Source of the DNA: Oxalobacteraceae bacterium UBA7693
GTDB lineage: Bacteria > Pseudomonadota > Gammaproteobacteria > Burkholderiales > Burkholderiaceae_D
Assembly (NCBI GenBank): GCA_002482715.1
Contig: DLGN01000225.1
Coordinates: 1-11,641 of the forward strand
Length of the DNA: 11,641 bases
Reading direction: 5' to 3'
Part shown: one piece after another, positions 1-7,112 of the stretch
Layout: each line of letters opens with the position of its first letter
How positions within the stretch are numbered: position 1 is the stretch's first letter
Notes under the pieces: model-generated
The model's database searches: none
Seen by the model: the letters and a program-made list of their open reading frames with translations, nothing else
Told to the model about the DNA's origin: nothing
Position numbers and translations under genes: made by a program

Positions 1-236
1 TATCTGCAGCTTCTGCTTGCGTAACTTCTTTAATTTTTGTGGGTATCGTCAACGTCGCAACTACGACCCAAGTTGAAGCATCACCAGCACCGATACAAAC
101 TGTTACAGTACGTCACGCTCGTATGACAGAAACAGAAAAACTCGCTTATGATCAAGAAACATCCATGATGCAAACAGTCGTGATCAGCGCAAAGCGTTTA
201 ACGCCAGAACAAAAAGCAGCAATGTCTGCAGAGTAA
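1..236 (+). CDS. Small exported or membrane-anchored protein, paralog of the 918-1190 gene (5' end cut by window)
   Basis: I do not recognise a named family. The reading frame is open from base 3, and its first visible residues (SAASAC, then TSLIFVGIVNVAT) align without gaps to residues 11-30 of the protein at 918-1190. The true start therefore lies about ten codons before the window, and a GTG at 39 is only an internal valine. The visible 77 residues comprise the end of a hydrophobic helix (signal peptide or single membrane anchor), a short Ala/Pro linker, and two copies of a related motif: QTVTVRHARMTETEK, then QTVVISAKRLTPEQK. The protein ends in MSAE followed by TAA. The first motif copy has RHAR where the paralog has SAKR, so the copies are diverging. 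No terminator is obvious downstream. Function unknown; export is inferred from the hydrophobic N-terminus. Confidence 0.75.
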   Translation, partial: SAASACVTSLIFVGIVNVATTTQVEASPAPIQTVTVRHARMTETEKLAYDQETSMMQTVVISAKRLTPEQKAAMSAE

Positions 237-917
237 GAAAAGCAGTTCGTTGTACTTGAGTAGTTTATTACGTGGTTTGTGAAACTGTTTGTAGAGCCCT
301 TCGCAGACTAGCTTACAGATCAGTCCATTATCGATGTTTGCCGCAAGATTGAGCGCAAGCAGATAATTCAAAAGAGTTCGAGTGCCGGCTCTTATTTGTT
401 ACAGTGAATCCGCCCGTTGCTATTCTCAGCTCGGCGATGAAGAGAGTTAAGTGTTATTGCATCTCTTCAGGCACTCATGTCTTATTCCTTTGTTTATTCC
501 CTGATTTACTTCCAGATTTACTCTCATCATTTCGTTGAAACTGAATATCAGTTATTCGCGTATTCTTTGTCGTTCATGAATCTTACTAGACTAAAAATAT
601 CGTGCATTGTTTGCGCTGAATATTTGTGTTTGAAACTGTATTTGAAACTGCATCTATTAAGAGATTTTTTGCGTCAGAGATGATGTAGGTGGCACCGCAT
701 TTTTATTAGATCAGATCGTTCATCACAAACATTAATTCCTCATTTTTAGTACTTGAATCCCGCAATTATGCATTTCGTCGCATAGCCCTGGTACTTGATT
801 TTTGGCTTGGATATAGTACACACATCGAAATGCAAAACGAAGTGCAAATCGATAATGTAGGAAGCGAAAAATACTTAGATTTCGCATCATTTTTAAAACT
901 AATTTTGGAGAACTATC
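237..917. other. Long AT-rich spacer between the two paralogs, no convincing gene
   Basis: No credible coding region is seen. A 68-codon ORF at 477-683 is F/Y/L-rich, lacks a good ribosome binding site and matches nothing I know. Visible structure: an 8-base inverted repeat TGAAGAGA/TCTCTTCA (438-445 and 462-469, 16-base loop); a compact dyad AACTGA-ATA-TCAGTT (539-553); and a 12-base tandem duplication TTTGAAACTGYA (629-652). The last 90 bases are presumably the leader of the 918 gene. TATAGT at 812-817 could be a -10 box, but no matching -35 is visible at normal spacing. The spacer is long for a bacterial genome and may hold a regulatory RNA. Confidence 0.5.
629..652. repeat. 12-base tandem duplication
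   Basis: Two adjacent copies of TTTGAAACTGYA (629-640 and 641-652) differ at one position. The core GAAACTG also occurs elsewhere in this spacer. The repeat is most simply explained by replication slippage; no function is implied. Confidence 0.7.
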
Positions 918-1190
918 ATGAAAACATTCACTGCAACTGCCATCGTTTCCGCTGCTTCTGCTTGCTTAACATCTTTGATTTTTGTCGGTATCGTGAACGT
1001 GGCGACAAGCGCTGATGTTGAAGCTTCTGTTGCACCGATTCAATCGGTGACTGTGAGTGCGAAACGTATGAGCGACGAAGATAAATTGGCTTATGATTTA
1101 GAAATGGCACAAATGACCGTGACGCAGGTAGTTGAGATTCGCGCGAAACGTTTGACCGCTGCTGAAAAAGCAAAGATGACAGCAGAATAA
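918..1190 (+). CDS. Small exported or membrane-anchored protein with duplicated AKR motif (paralog of 1-236)
   Basis: This 90-residue protein belongs to a family I cannot name. The ATG at 918 is preceded by GGAG at 907-910, a good ribosome binding site at seven bases spacing. Residues 8-30 are a hydrophobic helix rich in Ala/Val/Ile with a single Lys before it; this could be a Sec signal peptide (possible cleavage after TSA, residue 32) or an uncleaved anchor. The rest contains an internal duplication: QSVTVSAKRMSDEDK (42-56) and QVVEIRAKRLTAAEK (70-84), 28 residues apart, each followed by a short helix-prone stretch. The VTVSAKR-type string resembles the short motif often seen near the N-terminus of TonB-dependent receptors; this is only a resemblance. 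The gene is presumably monocistronic, since 570 bases without a gene follow. The tandem paralog upstream shows local gene duplication. Function unknown; that it is a real gene is well supported by the paralog and the RBS. Confidence 0.8.
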   Translation: MKTFTATAIVSAASACLTSLIFVGIVNVATSADVEASVAPIQSVTVSAKRMSDEDKLAYDLEMAQMTVTQVVEIRAKRLTAAEKAKMTAE

Positions 1191-1235
1191 AATTGAACGC
1201 TATCAAGATCACGAGACTTTTAGTTTTGTTTTAGC

Positions 1236-1265
1236 GTGAACGTGAGTTTGAGTTTGAATCTGAAT
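1236..1265. repeat. Degenerate hexamer tandem repeat (five units of YTGART type)
   Basis: Five successive six-base units (GTGAAC, GTGAGT, TTGAGT, TTGAAT, CTGAAT) share the core TGA at the same phase. This looks like an old, decayed simple-sequence expansion. Confidence 0.55.
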
Positions 1266-1375
1266 TAGGTTTTAGTTTAATTTGTATGTTGTTTTAAGCG
1301 ATTTAGCTTGTGACGTTTATTAAGATTGTTGAGGCGTTTTTTATGCATCCAATCTTGTAGTTCTTTGCACCAATA

Positions 1376-1446
1376 AGCGCATTGCGCTGCCACCAAAATT
1401 TGTGTGCCACAGTTTGGTGGTAATCATTGCGCTTCGGTTATTACCG
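1376..1446. repeat. Cluster of inverted repeats flanked by a direct repeat
   Basis: Within 71 bases there are four inverted repeats: AGCGC-ATT-GCGCT (1376-1388), CCACCAAA/TTTGGTGG (1390-1397 with 1413-1420, 15-base loop), GGTAAT/ATTACC (1419-1424 with 1440-1445) and CGGT-TATT-ACCG (1435-1446). The 9-mer CATTGCGCT occurs at 1380-1388 and again at 1425-1433, bracketing the main hairpin. The second and third stems share bases 1419-1420, so they would be alternative folds. No U-tract follows, so it is not a plain intrinsic terminator. It could be an operator, a structured RNA or a decayed palindromic element. Confidence 0.45.
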
Positions 1447-1472
1447 CAGTTATTACTTCAGTTATTTCTTGC
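1437..1472. repeat. Three degenerate 12-base tandem units
   Basis: GTTATTACCGCA, GTTATTACTTCA and GTTATTTCTTGC follow each other head to tail. The first unit overlaps the right end of the inverted-repeat cluster. Confidence 0.6.
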
Positions 1473-1759
1473 ATTTCGTGGGTAGGACTTATTTGTTAGC
1501 AGCTCAATTGCTAGCAGTTCACCCGTCACCGTGATTGCGTCACGCTGCTTCCCCCCATTTCACCACATCATTCCGCCACATAACTTCACCACTTCGCAAA
1601 CCGATAGTTTAAGTGCTGTTGACGAATATTGGTTTGATTGAATTTGTGTGCTTTCGCATCAGGCTTGATGCTTATGGGTACGGAGTGGAGTAAACTAAGC
1701 GTAGCTAAAAAATATAGGTCATCTATTCAAGATGATGTTCTGCCTTTCAGGAGTCCTAC

Positions 1760-3184
1760 ATGTCAAATCAATTACTATCCAAAATGGATGCTTCGTATGC
1801 AAGATCAGATAAATTGATTTTTGCCATCTTAGTCGGTATGCAGGTATTTGCATTAGCGCTGGCGAATTGGCATGACACTTGGAAGATGGCGTTCTTTGTT
1901 GGTTTGCCTTTGTTATTGATCCCTGCGTATTTAATGTATGTATTTCCAGGCAAATTAGTGACGCGTTTGGTGAACGCATTCGCCTTAATGTCCTTTTGCG
2001 CTCTGCATATACAGCAAGCCTTAGGCATGACCGAACTGCATTTTGGTATCTTTGCATTTTTGGCATTCTTGCTGATTTACGCGGATTGGCGTGTGATCTT
2101 GGTCGCTGCCTTAACGATTGCCGTGCATCACGCAAGTTTTGGCTATCTACAGGAATTGGGTTTCGGTGTAATTTGTTTTACTAAACCCAGCTTTGCTATT
2201 TTTCTCACGCACGCAGCTTATGTAGTAGTCGAAGCTGCGGTGCTGTCTTACATTGCGGTTCAAATTGGTCGCGATCGTGTGCAGGAAATTGAGCTAATGA
2301 ATTACACATCTGAGTTGGATGGACAAAATGGTGTGATTAATTTGCGCGATCATGAAATGCATCCGGCTAGCGATTCTGGTAAGGCTTTGGTGTATGTGAT
2401 TGAAATGCTGCACAATTCAGTTAGTCAGGTAAAGCAAGGGGTCGATGCCATTATCGATGCTTCACGCGAAATGGCTGATGGAAATGCTGATTTGTCACAT
2501 AGAACCGAAGCGCAGGCTAATTCTTTGGATCAAACTTCTGCCACGATGGATAAGTTGACGGTGACAGTAAAGCAGAATACGGAGCATGCAATCCAAGCGA
2601 ATAAATTGGTGCTAGCAGCTTCGGATATTGCGCGTAAGGGTGGCGAGGTGGTGAGCGAAGTTGTGCAAACGATGGGATCGATTAAAGATAGCTCAAAACA
2701 AATTGTTGATATCATCGGTGTGATTGATGGTATCGCTTTTCAGACGAATATTTTGGCGTTGAATGCAGCAGTTGAAGCTGCCCGAGCGGGTGAGCAGGGA
2801 CGTGGTTTTGCTGTGGTGGCCTCTGAGGTTCGCAGTCTGGCACAGCGTAGCGCGAGCGCGGCAAAAGAGATTAAAGAATTAATCGGTAATTCGACTCAAA
2901 AGGTTGATCAGGGTAGCCGCTTGGTGGATGAAGCGGGGCAGACCATGGAGGCGATCGTCAGCAGCGTCAAGCATGTAGCTGACATCATGGCGGAAATCGC
3001 CGCCGCCAGTGAAGCGCAAAATGCAGGCATTCAACAAATTAATGCGGCAGTCAATGATATCGATAGCATGACGCAGCAAAATGCAGCATTGGTTGAACAA
3101 GCAACGGCGGCTTCAGAAAGCTTGATTGAACAAGCTGCGAATTTGCGTGATGTAGTCGAACATTTTGTGATTCGTAAAGCCTAA
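1760..3184 (+). CDS. Methyl-accepting chemotaxis protein with multi-span membrane sensor, no HAMP
   Basis: This 474-residue chemoreceptor would sit in the inner membrane and control the CheA kinase through CheW. Residues 18-168 hold about six hydrophobic segments with only short loops, so it lacks the usual large periplasmic ligand domain. Its membrane part contains H83, H94, H123-H124 and the sequence ELHFGIFAFLAF followed by YADWR; I recall this arrangement from other betaproteobacterial receptors. No HAMP is visible: a charged linker (169-215) leads straight into the coiled-coil signalling domain. The hairpin tip is canonical (IDGIAFQTNILALNAAVEAA at 322-341, then RAGEQGRGFAVVASEVRSLA). 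The first methylation helix reads SLDQTSATMDKL (255-266), with Asp where Glu/Gln pairs are usual; the second keeps ALVEQATAA (443-451). No C-terminal NWETF-type CheR/CheB tether is present. The start is set by AGGAG at 1749-1753. The gene stands alone and ends in a strong terminator. The ligand cannot be read from the sequence. Confidence 0.95.
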   Translation: MSNQLLSKMDASYARSDKLIFAILVGMQVFALALANWHDTWKMAFFVGLPLLLIPAYLMYVFPGKLVTRLVNAFALMSFCALHIQQALGMTELHFGIFAFLAFLLIYADWRVILVAALTIAVHHASFGYLQELGFGVICFTKPSFAIFLTHAAYVVVEAAVLSYIAVQIGRDRVQEIELMNYTSELDGQNGVINLRDHEMHPASDSGKALVYVIEMLHNSVSQVKQGVDAIIDASREMADGNADLSHRTEAQANSLDQTSATMDKLTVTVKQNTEHAIQANKLVLAASDIARKGGEVVSEVVQTMGSIKDSSKQIVDIIGVIDGIAFQTNILALNAAVEAARAGEQGRGFAVVASEVRSLAQRSASAAKEIKELIGNSTQKVDQGSRLVDEAGQTMEAIVSSVKHVADIMAEIAAASEAQNAGIQQINAAVNDIDSMTQQNAALVEQATAASESLIEQAANLRDVVEHFVIRKA

Positions 3185-3219
3185 GATGTAAGGCATAAGA
3201 TGTAAGGAATAAGATATAA
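3182..3219. repeat. 14-base degenerate tandem repeat starting at the chemoreceptor stop codon
   Basis: TAAGATGTAAGG occurs at 3182-3193 and 3196-3207, and TAAGATATAA at 3210-3219, a period of 14. The first copy begins with the TAA stop codon, so the expansion leaves the protein end unchanged. Confidence 0.65.
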
Positions 3220-3255
3220 AAAAATTTATCGCTTTACTCAACATTGAAGCCTTCC

Positions 3256-3291
3256 AATAGAAAACTTCAATAGAAAAATCTAGTAGAAAAG
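3256..3291. repeat. 13-base degenerate tandem repeat
   Basis: Three units (AATAGAAAACTTC, AATAGAAAAATCT, AGTAGAAAAG) follow head to tail. The last runs into the left arm of the terminator hairpin. Confidence 0.6.
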
Positions 3292-3326
3292 CACTGCGTT
3301 TATTAATGCAGTGCTTTTTTATTTTT
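3287..3326 (+). terminator. Rho-independent terminator between convergent genes
   Basis: A perfect 11-base stem, AAAAGCACTGC (3287-3297) with GCAGTGCTTTT (3308-3318), encloses a 10-base AT-rich loop. It runs into TTATTTTT on the + strand. It clearly ends the chemoreceptor transcript. On the - strand the stem supplies only a four-T run plus a nearby T stretch, so it may also stop the GGDEF-EAL transcript, less efficiently. Confidence 0.9.
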
Positions 3327-3387
3327 GACAGTCAATTGATTGATTTGTGATGATGCTTTTCTTTGATTGATTTTATTCGATGGATTT

Positions 3388-6300
3388 TTATTCAATAAAT
3401 TCACCGGGCTTAGAGCCGGCTTGGTTGCGTAAAAAATCGATTAACTGTGGCGCAGGTAATGGTCTGGCGTATAGATAACCCTGACCAAAATCACAGCCCA
3501 TTTGCTTCAATAGTTGATCTTGCTGTTCTGTCTCAACCCCTTCGGCAATCACCTTAATGCCAAGCTTGTGCGCCATCACAATAATCGCTTCACACAGCGC
3601 ATATTCAGAGGAATCGATCGTGAGATTTTGTGTAAATGATTGATCAATCTTTAAGTAATCAACATCGAATTTTTTCAGATAAGATAAAGATGAATAGCCA
3701 GTACCAAAATCATCAATCGCTACTTGGATTTTTGCATCTCGATATTGCAATAAACTTTGCGTTACACGGACATCGTTGTTGATCAGCACACCTTCGGTGA
3801 TTTCTATCACGATACTGTCACCATCAATAGGTGAGGCGGCTAGTTGATCTAACCAGTTATGCTGATCGCTACGCTCAACCAGAAATTGCACCGGAGATTT
3901 GTTGACACTGATCTGAAATTTTCTACCTAACAGTGTCTGGCAAGCCTGCACTTGTTGCAGCGCTTGCGAAAATACCCAATCACCAATTGGATGGATTGTG
4001 CCAGTGTCTTCTGCAATAGGAATAAAGCTGGCGGGAGAAATGAATCCCAAATCAGGATGCTGCCAACGTATTAATGCCTCGGCCTTGTAGATCTCGCCAT
4101 TCTGTAAATCAATGATGGGTTGGTAGTAGACCAGAAATTGATTTTGTTTGAGTGCATGACGCATATCGTTCGCTAGACGCATCCGCTGCGTTGCATCTTC
4201 TTGCATGGTCTTGGTGAAAAAGCGGAAACATTGTCTGCCACTGTCTTTGGCAGAATACATGGCTTGGTCGGCATTCTTTGTCAGTTCAATTACCGTGCTG
4301 GCATCGTCGGGATATAAGGCGATACCAATGCTTGCTGACACATAAGATTCCACCCCATGGATGACGAACGGCTGTGACAAGTATTGAATAATTTTTTCTG
4401 CGAGATGTGCGACATCAGCACTATCGTGTATATCCGTTAAAACGACAGTGAACTCATCTCCACCTAAACGCGCGACGGTGTCATAGACGCGCACCGAGGC
4501 TTTGATACGTGTTGCCGCCTGAATCAATAGCTGATCTCCAACATCATGTCCCAGTGTGTCATTCACTTCTTTAAAGCGATCCAGATCAATAAAGAGTAAA
4601 GCGATACTTTCTTTTCCTCTTTTTGCCTTCTTCATATTTTCTTCGATACGATCATAGAATAAGCGACGATTTGGCAGTTTGGTTAATGCATCGTAGTTGG
4701 CTTCGATCCAGATTTTTTCTTCCGCATTTTTCATCGCTGAAATATCGGTGTGCGTGCCGACCATGCGGAGAGATTTACCGAATTCATCGGTACTCACAAC
4801 CATGCCGCGACCGTAAATCCATTTGTAACTACCATCACTACAGCGCATGCGATACTCAGCGGAGAATTGCCGAGTTTGATGACTTAAATGTTTCTGCATC
4901 TCGTTCAGCAAGAGGTTTTTGTCTTCTGGATGAATGAGATCTAACAGCTCTCGATAGTCTTCAGAAAATGTCCCTGTCGGATAACCGAGCATCTCTAAAT
5001 AGCGCTGAGAGAAGTTGCCTTTACCATTGACCAAATCAATATCCCACACACCATCACCAGCGCCATCAAGTGCGAACTGCCAACGTAACTCTGCTTCTTT
5101 TTGTTGTGTAATGTCATTAAAATTGACGACGATTTGTTTGAGCTGATCGCGTTCATCATTTTCTAAAAACGCACTAACTTGCACCCACCGAATGCCATGA
5201 ATATTGGGGTGCCGGATTCCCATGACCATTTCGGTAAAGGATCGTTGCGATAGCAATGCTTGTTTGACTGGGTAGGCATCGGGGTCCAATTTTTTACCAG
5301 TCTCATCGACAAAACTCCATGCAGGATCGATCGCTACTTTTCCATGCATCTGGTCTTCGCTTAAACCTAATAGTGCAGCGGCGCGTGAGTTACTGAAAAT
5401 AATGCTGGTATCAGGAGCATGCACCACAATCGCGGTGTGTAATCTTTCGAGTAGAGAGCGATGTTGATTTTCTGAGTTGATGAGTGTCTGGTGTTTTATC
5501 GTTAATTGCGCTGCGCTGTGCTTTAAGTTCTCGATAGCACGATCATATTGCTGCCATGCTAGGTCAATTTTACGCGCAAGGTAGAGCAGGCATAAAGTGA
5601 ATAGCGTGATGATCAGACTCACCGCAGTAAGCTGATTTCTCCAGTCAGAGAGTGCTACTTCGGTTGCCAAACCAACGTTGATTAGGTAGTGATATTTACT
5701 ACTGCGCTGATAAGAATAGATACGGGTGATGGGATCTGTGCTGCTGGCATCGCTGGTGTAACTACCCGATTGAGGGTTCGCTTTGAGTGCATCTTTAAAC
5801 GGCTGAGAAATCGTGGCACTACCAATTGGAATCGGGTTGTTTCTTTCAAATGTGGTGCGGGCAATTAGATTAATGTTCTGGTGACGAATCGCTATGGATC
5901 CGCCTGCTTCCATATGGATTTGGCTAAAGAGTTTTTCGATTTCATCTGTATAAATAGATGCATACACCATGCCTGCAAATGAGCCATCAGCGTGGTTGAG
6001 GCGGCGTGCAAAAGCCCACACCCATTTTTGTGCGATTTTCGCAAACACTGGCTGACTGATGACCAAACCAGCATTGGGGTCATCGCGTAATCGTTTAAAG
6101 AATTCTCGATCGTCTAAATACGCTGTTTTGCTGCCGTTCTCGACACCATAGATGACTTTGCCAAATTGATCTGTACTGCGAATAAATGCTAGGTGTGGCA
6201 CACGCCGAGCTTGACGCTGCAATAAGTGATTAATGCTATCGATGTCCACTTTATTGACCGTTTTTTGTCGACTGATTTCATCGACCGCCGACAGCAAAGC

Positions 6301-6525
6301 AACGTCTATCGTATCGATGATGCCGTCAAATGTTTGTTGTAATGAACTGGCTAAATTTTCAGTCGAACGTTGCACGCGGGTGTTCGCTTCTTGCCTCAGG
6401 TATAGCAGAGTGATGATGGAAGCGGCGATGAAAAATAGAATAACAAAGCAAATGCCGATATAGAGAAAGCGTCGCTTATTGCCAGCAGTTGTTTTATCTA
6501 AGTCGGTTTTTATGTTGTTATTCAT
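3388..6525 (-). CDS. Membrane-bound Cache-PAS-PAS-GGDEF-EAL c-di-GMP cyclase/phosphodiesterase
   Basis: This 1045-residue inner-membrane enzyme makes and/or degrades cyclic di-GMP. TM1 is at about 20-43 and TM2 at about 300-317. Between them lies a periplasmic Cache-like (PDC) sensor with the typical DDREFFKRLR (138-147), LVISQPVF (154-161) and a following G-F-x-G strand. A cytoplasmic PAS follows at about 352-472 and a second, PAS_3-type PAS at about 478-600. The GGDEF domain (about 607-770) has an intact GGDEF (688-692), preceded at the right distance by the inhibitory I-site RVYD (679-682). The EAL domain (about 785-1035) keeps EAL (816-818), N875, E908/E911, DDFGTG (938-943), K959, E995/E998 and Q1015. 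By motif, both activities should be possible; in such tandem proteins one often dominates. The ATG at 6525 has no clear Shine-Dalgarno sequence, and no ATG, GTG or TTG start lies further upstream before an in-frame stop. A sigma-70-like promoter lies about 50 bases upstream. The gene is monocistronic and converges on the chemoreceptor gene. It probably controls biofilm or motility. Confidence 0.96.
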   Translation of the reverse strand: MNNNIKTDLDKTTAGNKRRFLYIGICFVILFFIAASIITLLYLRQEANTRVQRSTENLASSLQQTFDGIIDTIDVALLSAVDEISRQKTVNKVDIDSINHLLQRQARRVPHLAFIRSTDQFGKVIYGVENGSKTAYLDDREFFKRLRDDPNAGLVISQPVFAKIAQKWVWAFARRLNHADGSFAGMVYASIYTDEIEKLFSQIHMEAGGSIAIRHQNINLIARTTFERNNPIPIGSATISQPFKDALKANPQSGSYTSDASSTDPITRIYSYQRSSKYHYLINVGLATEVALSDWRNQLTAVSLIITLFTLCLLYLARKIDLAWQQYDRAIENLKHSAAQLTIKHQTLINSENQHRSLLERLHTAIVVHAPDTSIIFSNSRAAALLGLSEDQMHGKVAIDPAWSFVDETGKKLDPDAYPVKQALLSQRSFTEMVMGIRHPNIHGIRWVQVSAFLENDERDQLKQIVVNFNDITQQKEAELRWQFALDGAGDGVWDIDLVNGKGNFSQRYLEMLGYPTGTFSEDYRELLDLIHPEDKNLLLNEMQKHLSHQTRQFSAEYRMRCSDGSYKWIYGRGMVVSTDEFGKSLRMVGTHTDISAMKNAEEKIWIEANYDALTKLPNRRLFYDRIEENMKKAKRGKESIALLFIDLDRFKEVNDTLGHDVGDQLLIQAATRIKASVRVYDTVARLGGDEFTVVLTDIHDSADVAHLAEKIIQYLSQPFVIHGVESYVSASIGIALYPDDASTVIELTKNADQAMYSAKDSGRQCFRFFTKTMQEDATQRMRLANDMRHALKQNQFLVYYQPIIDLQNGEIYKAEALIRWQHPDLGFISPASFIPIAEDTGTIHPIGDWVFSQALQQVQACQTLLGRKFQISVNKSPVQFLVERSDQHNWLDQLAASPIDGDSIVIEITEGVLINNDVRVTQSLLQYRDAKIQVAIDDFGTGYSSLSYLKKFDVDYLKIDQSFTQNLTIDSSEYALCEAIIVMAHKLGIKVIAEGVETEQQDQLLKQMGCDFGQGYLYARPLPAPQLIDFLRNQAGSKPGEFIE

Positions 6526-6581
6526 AGAGAGAACTTTGATTGATGAAAACGAAACGTTTGGCTCGAACTGTATGACTAACT

Positions 6582-6611
6582 CTTATAGGCGTTGCTTTGA
6601 AGTTTTATCAA
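6582..6611 (-). promoter_or_regulatory. Probable sigma-70-type promoter of the GGDEF-EAL gene
   Basis: Read on the - strand, TTGATA (6611-6606) and TATAAG (6587-6582) are 18 bases apart. Each matches five of six consensus positions. Transcription would start near 6575, giving a leader of about 50 bases before the ATG at 6525. Confidence 0.6.
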
Positions 6612-7112
6612 TCTTCAAGGAAAATCATGAATTTATCCAGTAGAATTTTTTTGTACTGCAAATTAAACGACAAGCTTATTTTTTGATACACGGATCTGTC
6701 TATGTAGCGCTTTAATGTGTGGTAAGAATCTAGGCCTTATTTTTTCATTAAAGATATTCTTGCTTCTGTCGTTTGCGCAAAATAAAACATGCCCTAGTTT
6801 TGATGGAGGCCGCTTTTGCTTGCCTTCTCATCAGGTAGAGGCAGAAGATCGCAATATTAAAACAAGCGGACATCGCAGATGTTGATCTGCTGGCGATGCG
6901 AAAGGGAGTGACACAAGTGCTCCCTGTGCAAAGACTACGAGCGTCACATCGTGTGGAGTAATTCGATTTAGTGCATCCAGCACGAGTCGATTATTTTATT
7001 GTTCCTGCAATACATGTAGGCACTTATCCAGCTTGAATCGCAGGGGGCAATGTACAGGTATTAGTTTGATGATTTGGTCAGTCAGATTTCGCGTATTCTT
7101 TTTAGAGAAAGC

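Larger units (their letters stand above)
1191..1759. other. Spacer rich in short repeats and hairpins before the chemoreceptor gene
   Basis: I see no gene here. The stretch holds degenerate tandem repeats with periods of 6 (1236-1265), 12 (1437-1472) and 15 bases (TAGCAGYTCA at 1497-1506 and 1512-1521). It also has a cluster of inverted repeats at 1376-1446 and a small hairpin GCATCA-GGCT-TGATGC at 1656-1671. The start of the next gene has a strong AGGAG ribosome binding site. I looked for sigma-70 and sigma-28 (flagellar) promoters before the chemoreceptor gene and found no match good enough to report. Confidence 0.5.

Noticed and set aside
477..683. 68-codon ORF (+) in the spacer before the second paralog
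   Set aside because: Its F/Y/L-rich, low-complexity composition, weak ribosome binding site and lack of resemblance to any known protein suggest a chance ORF in AT-rich DNA.
830..1015. 61-codon ORF (+) overlapping the start of the small paralog, possible upstream ORF
   Set aside because: No ribosome binding site; it ends inside the real gene in another frame and has odd Cys/His-rich composition.
928..1212. 94-codon ORF (-) antisense to the small paralog
   Set aside because: It is a shadow of the 918-1190 gene, whose frame is supported by a paralog and an RBS.
1719..2135. 138-codon ORF (-) and other reverse-frame ORFs within the chemoreceptor gene
   Set aside because: They are antisense shadows of a strongly supported membrane and signalling gene.
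4623..4937. 104-codon ORF (+) inside the GGDEF-EAL gene
   Set aside because: It lies antisense to the PAS/GGDEF coding region and has no recognisable domain.
6841..6960. c-di-GMP riboswitch upstream of the GGDEF-EAL gene
   Set aside because: By-eye comparison found no GEMM core, and the promoter of the gene lies downstream of this region on the - strand.
6859..7070. Decayed protein gene on + read through two stops
   Set aside because: The translated string does not match any family I know; too weak to call a pseudogene.
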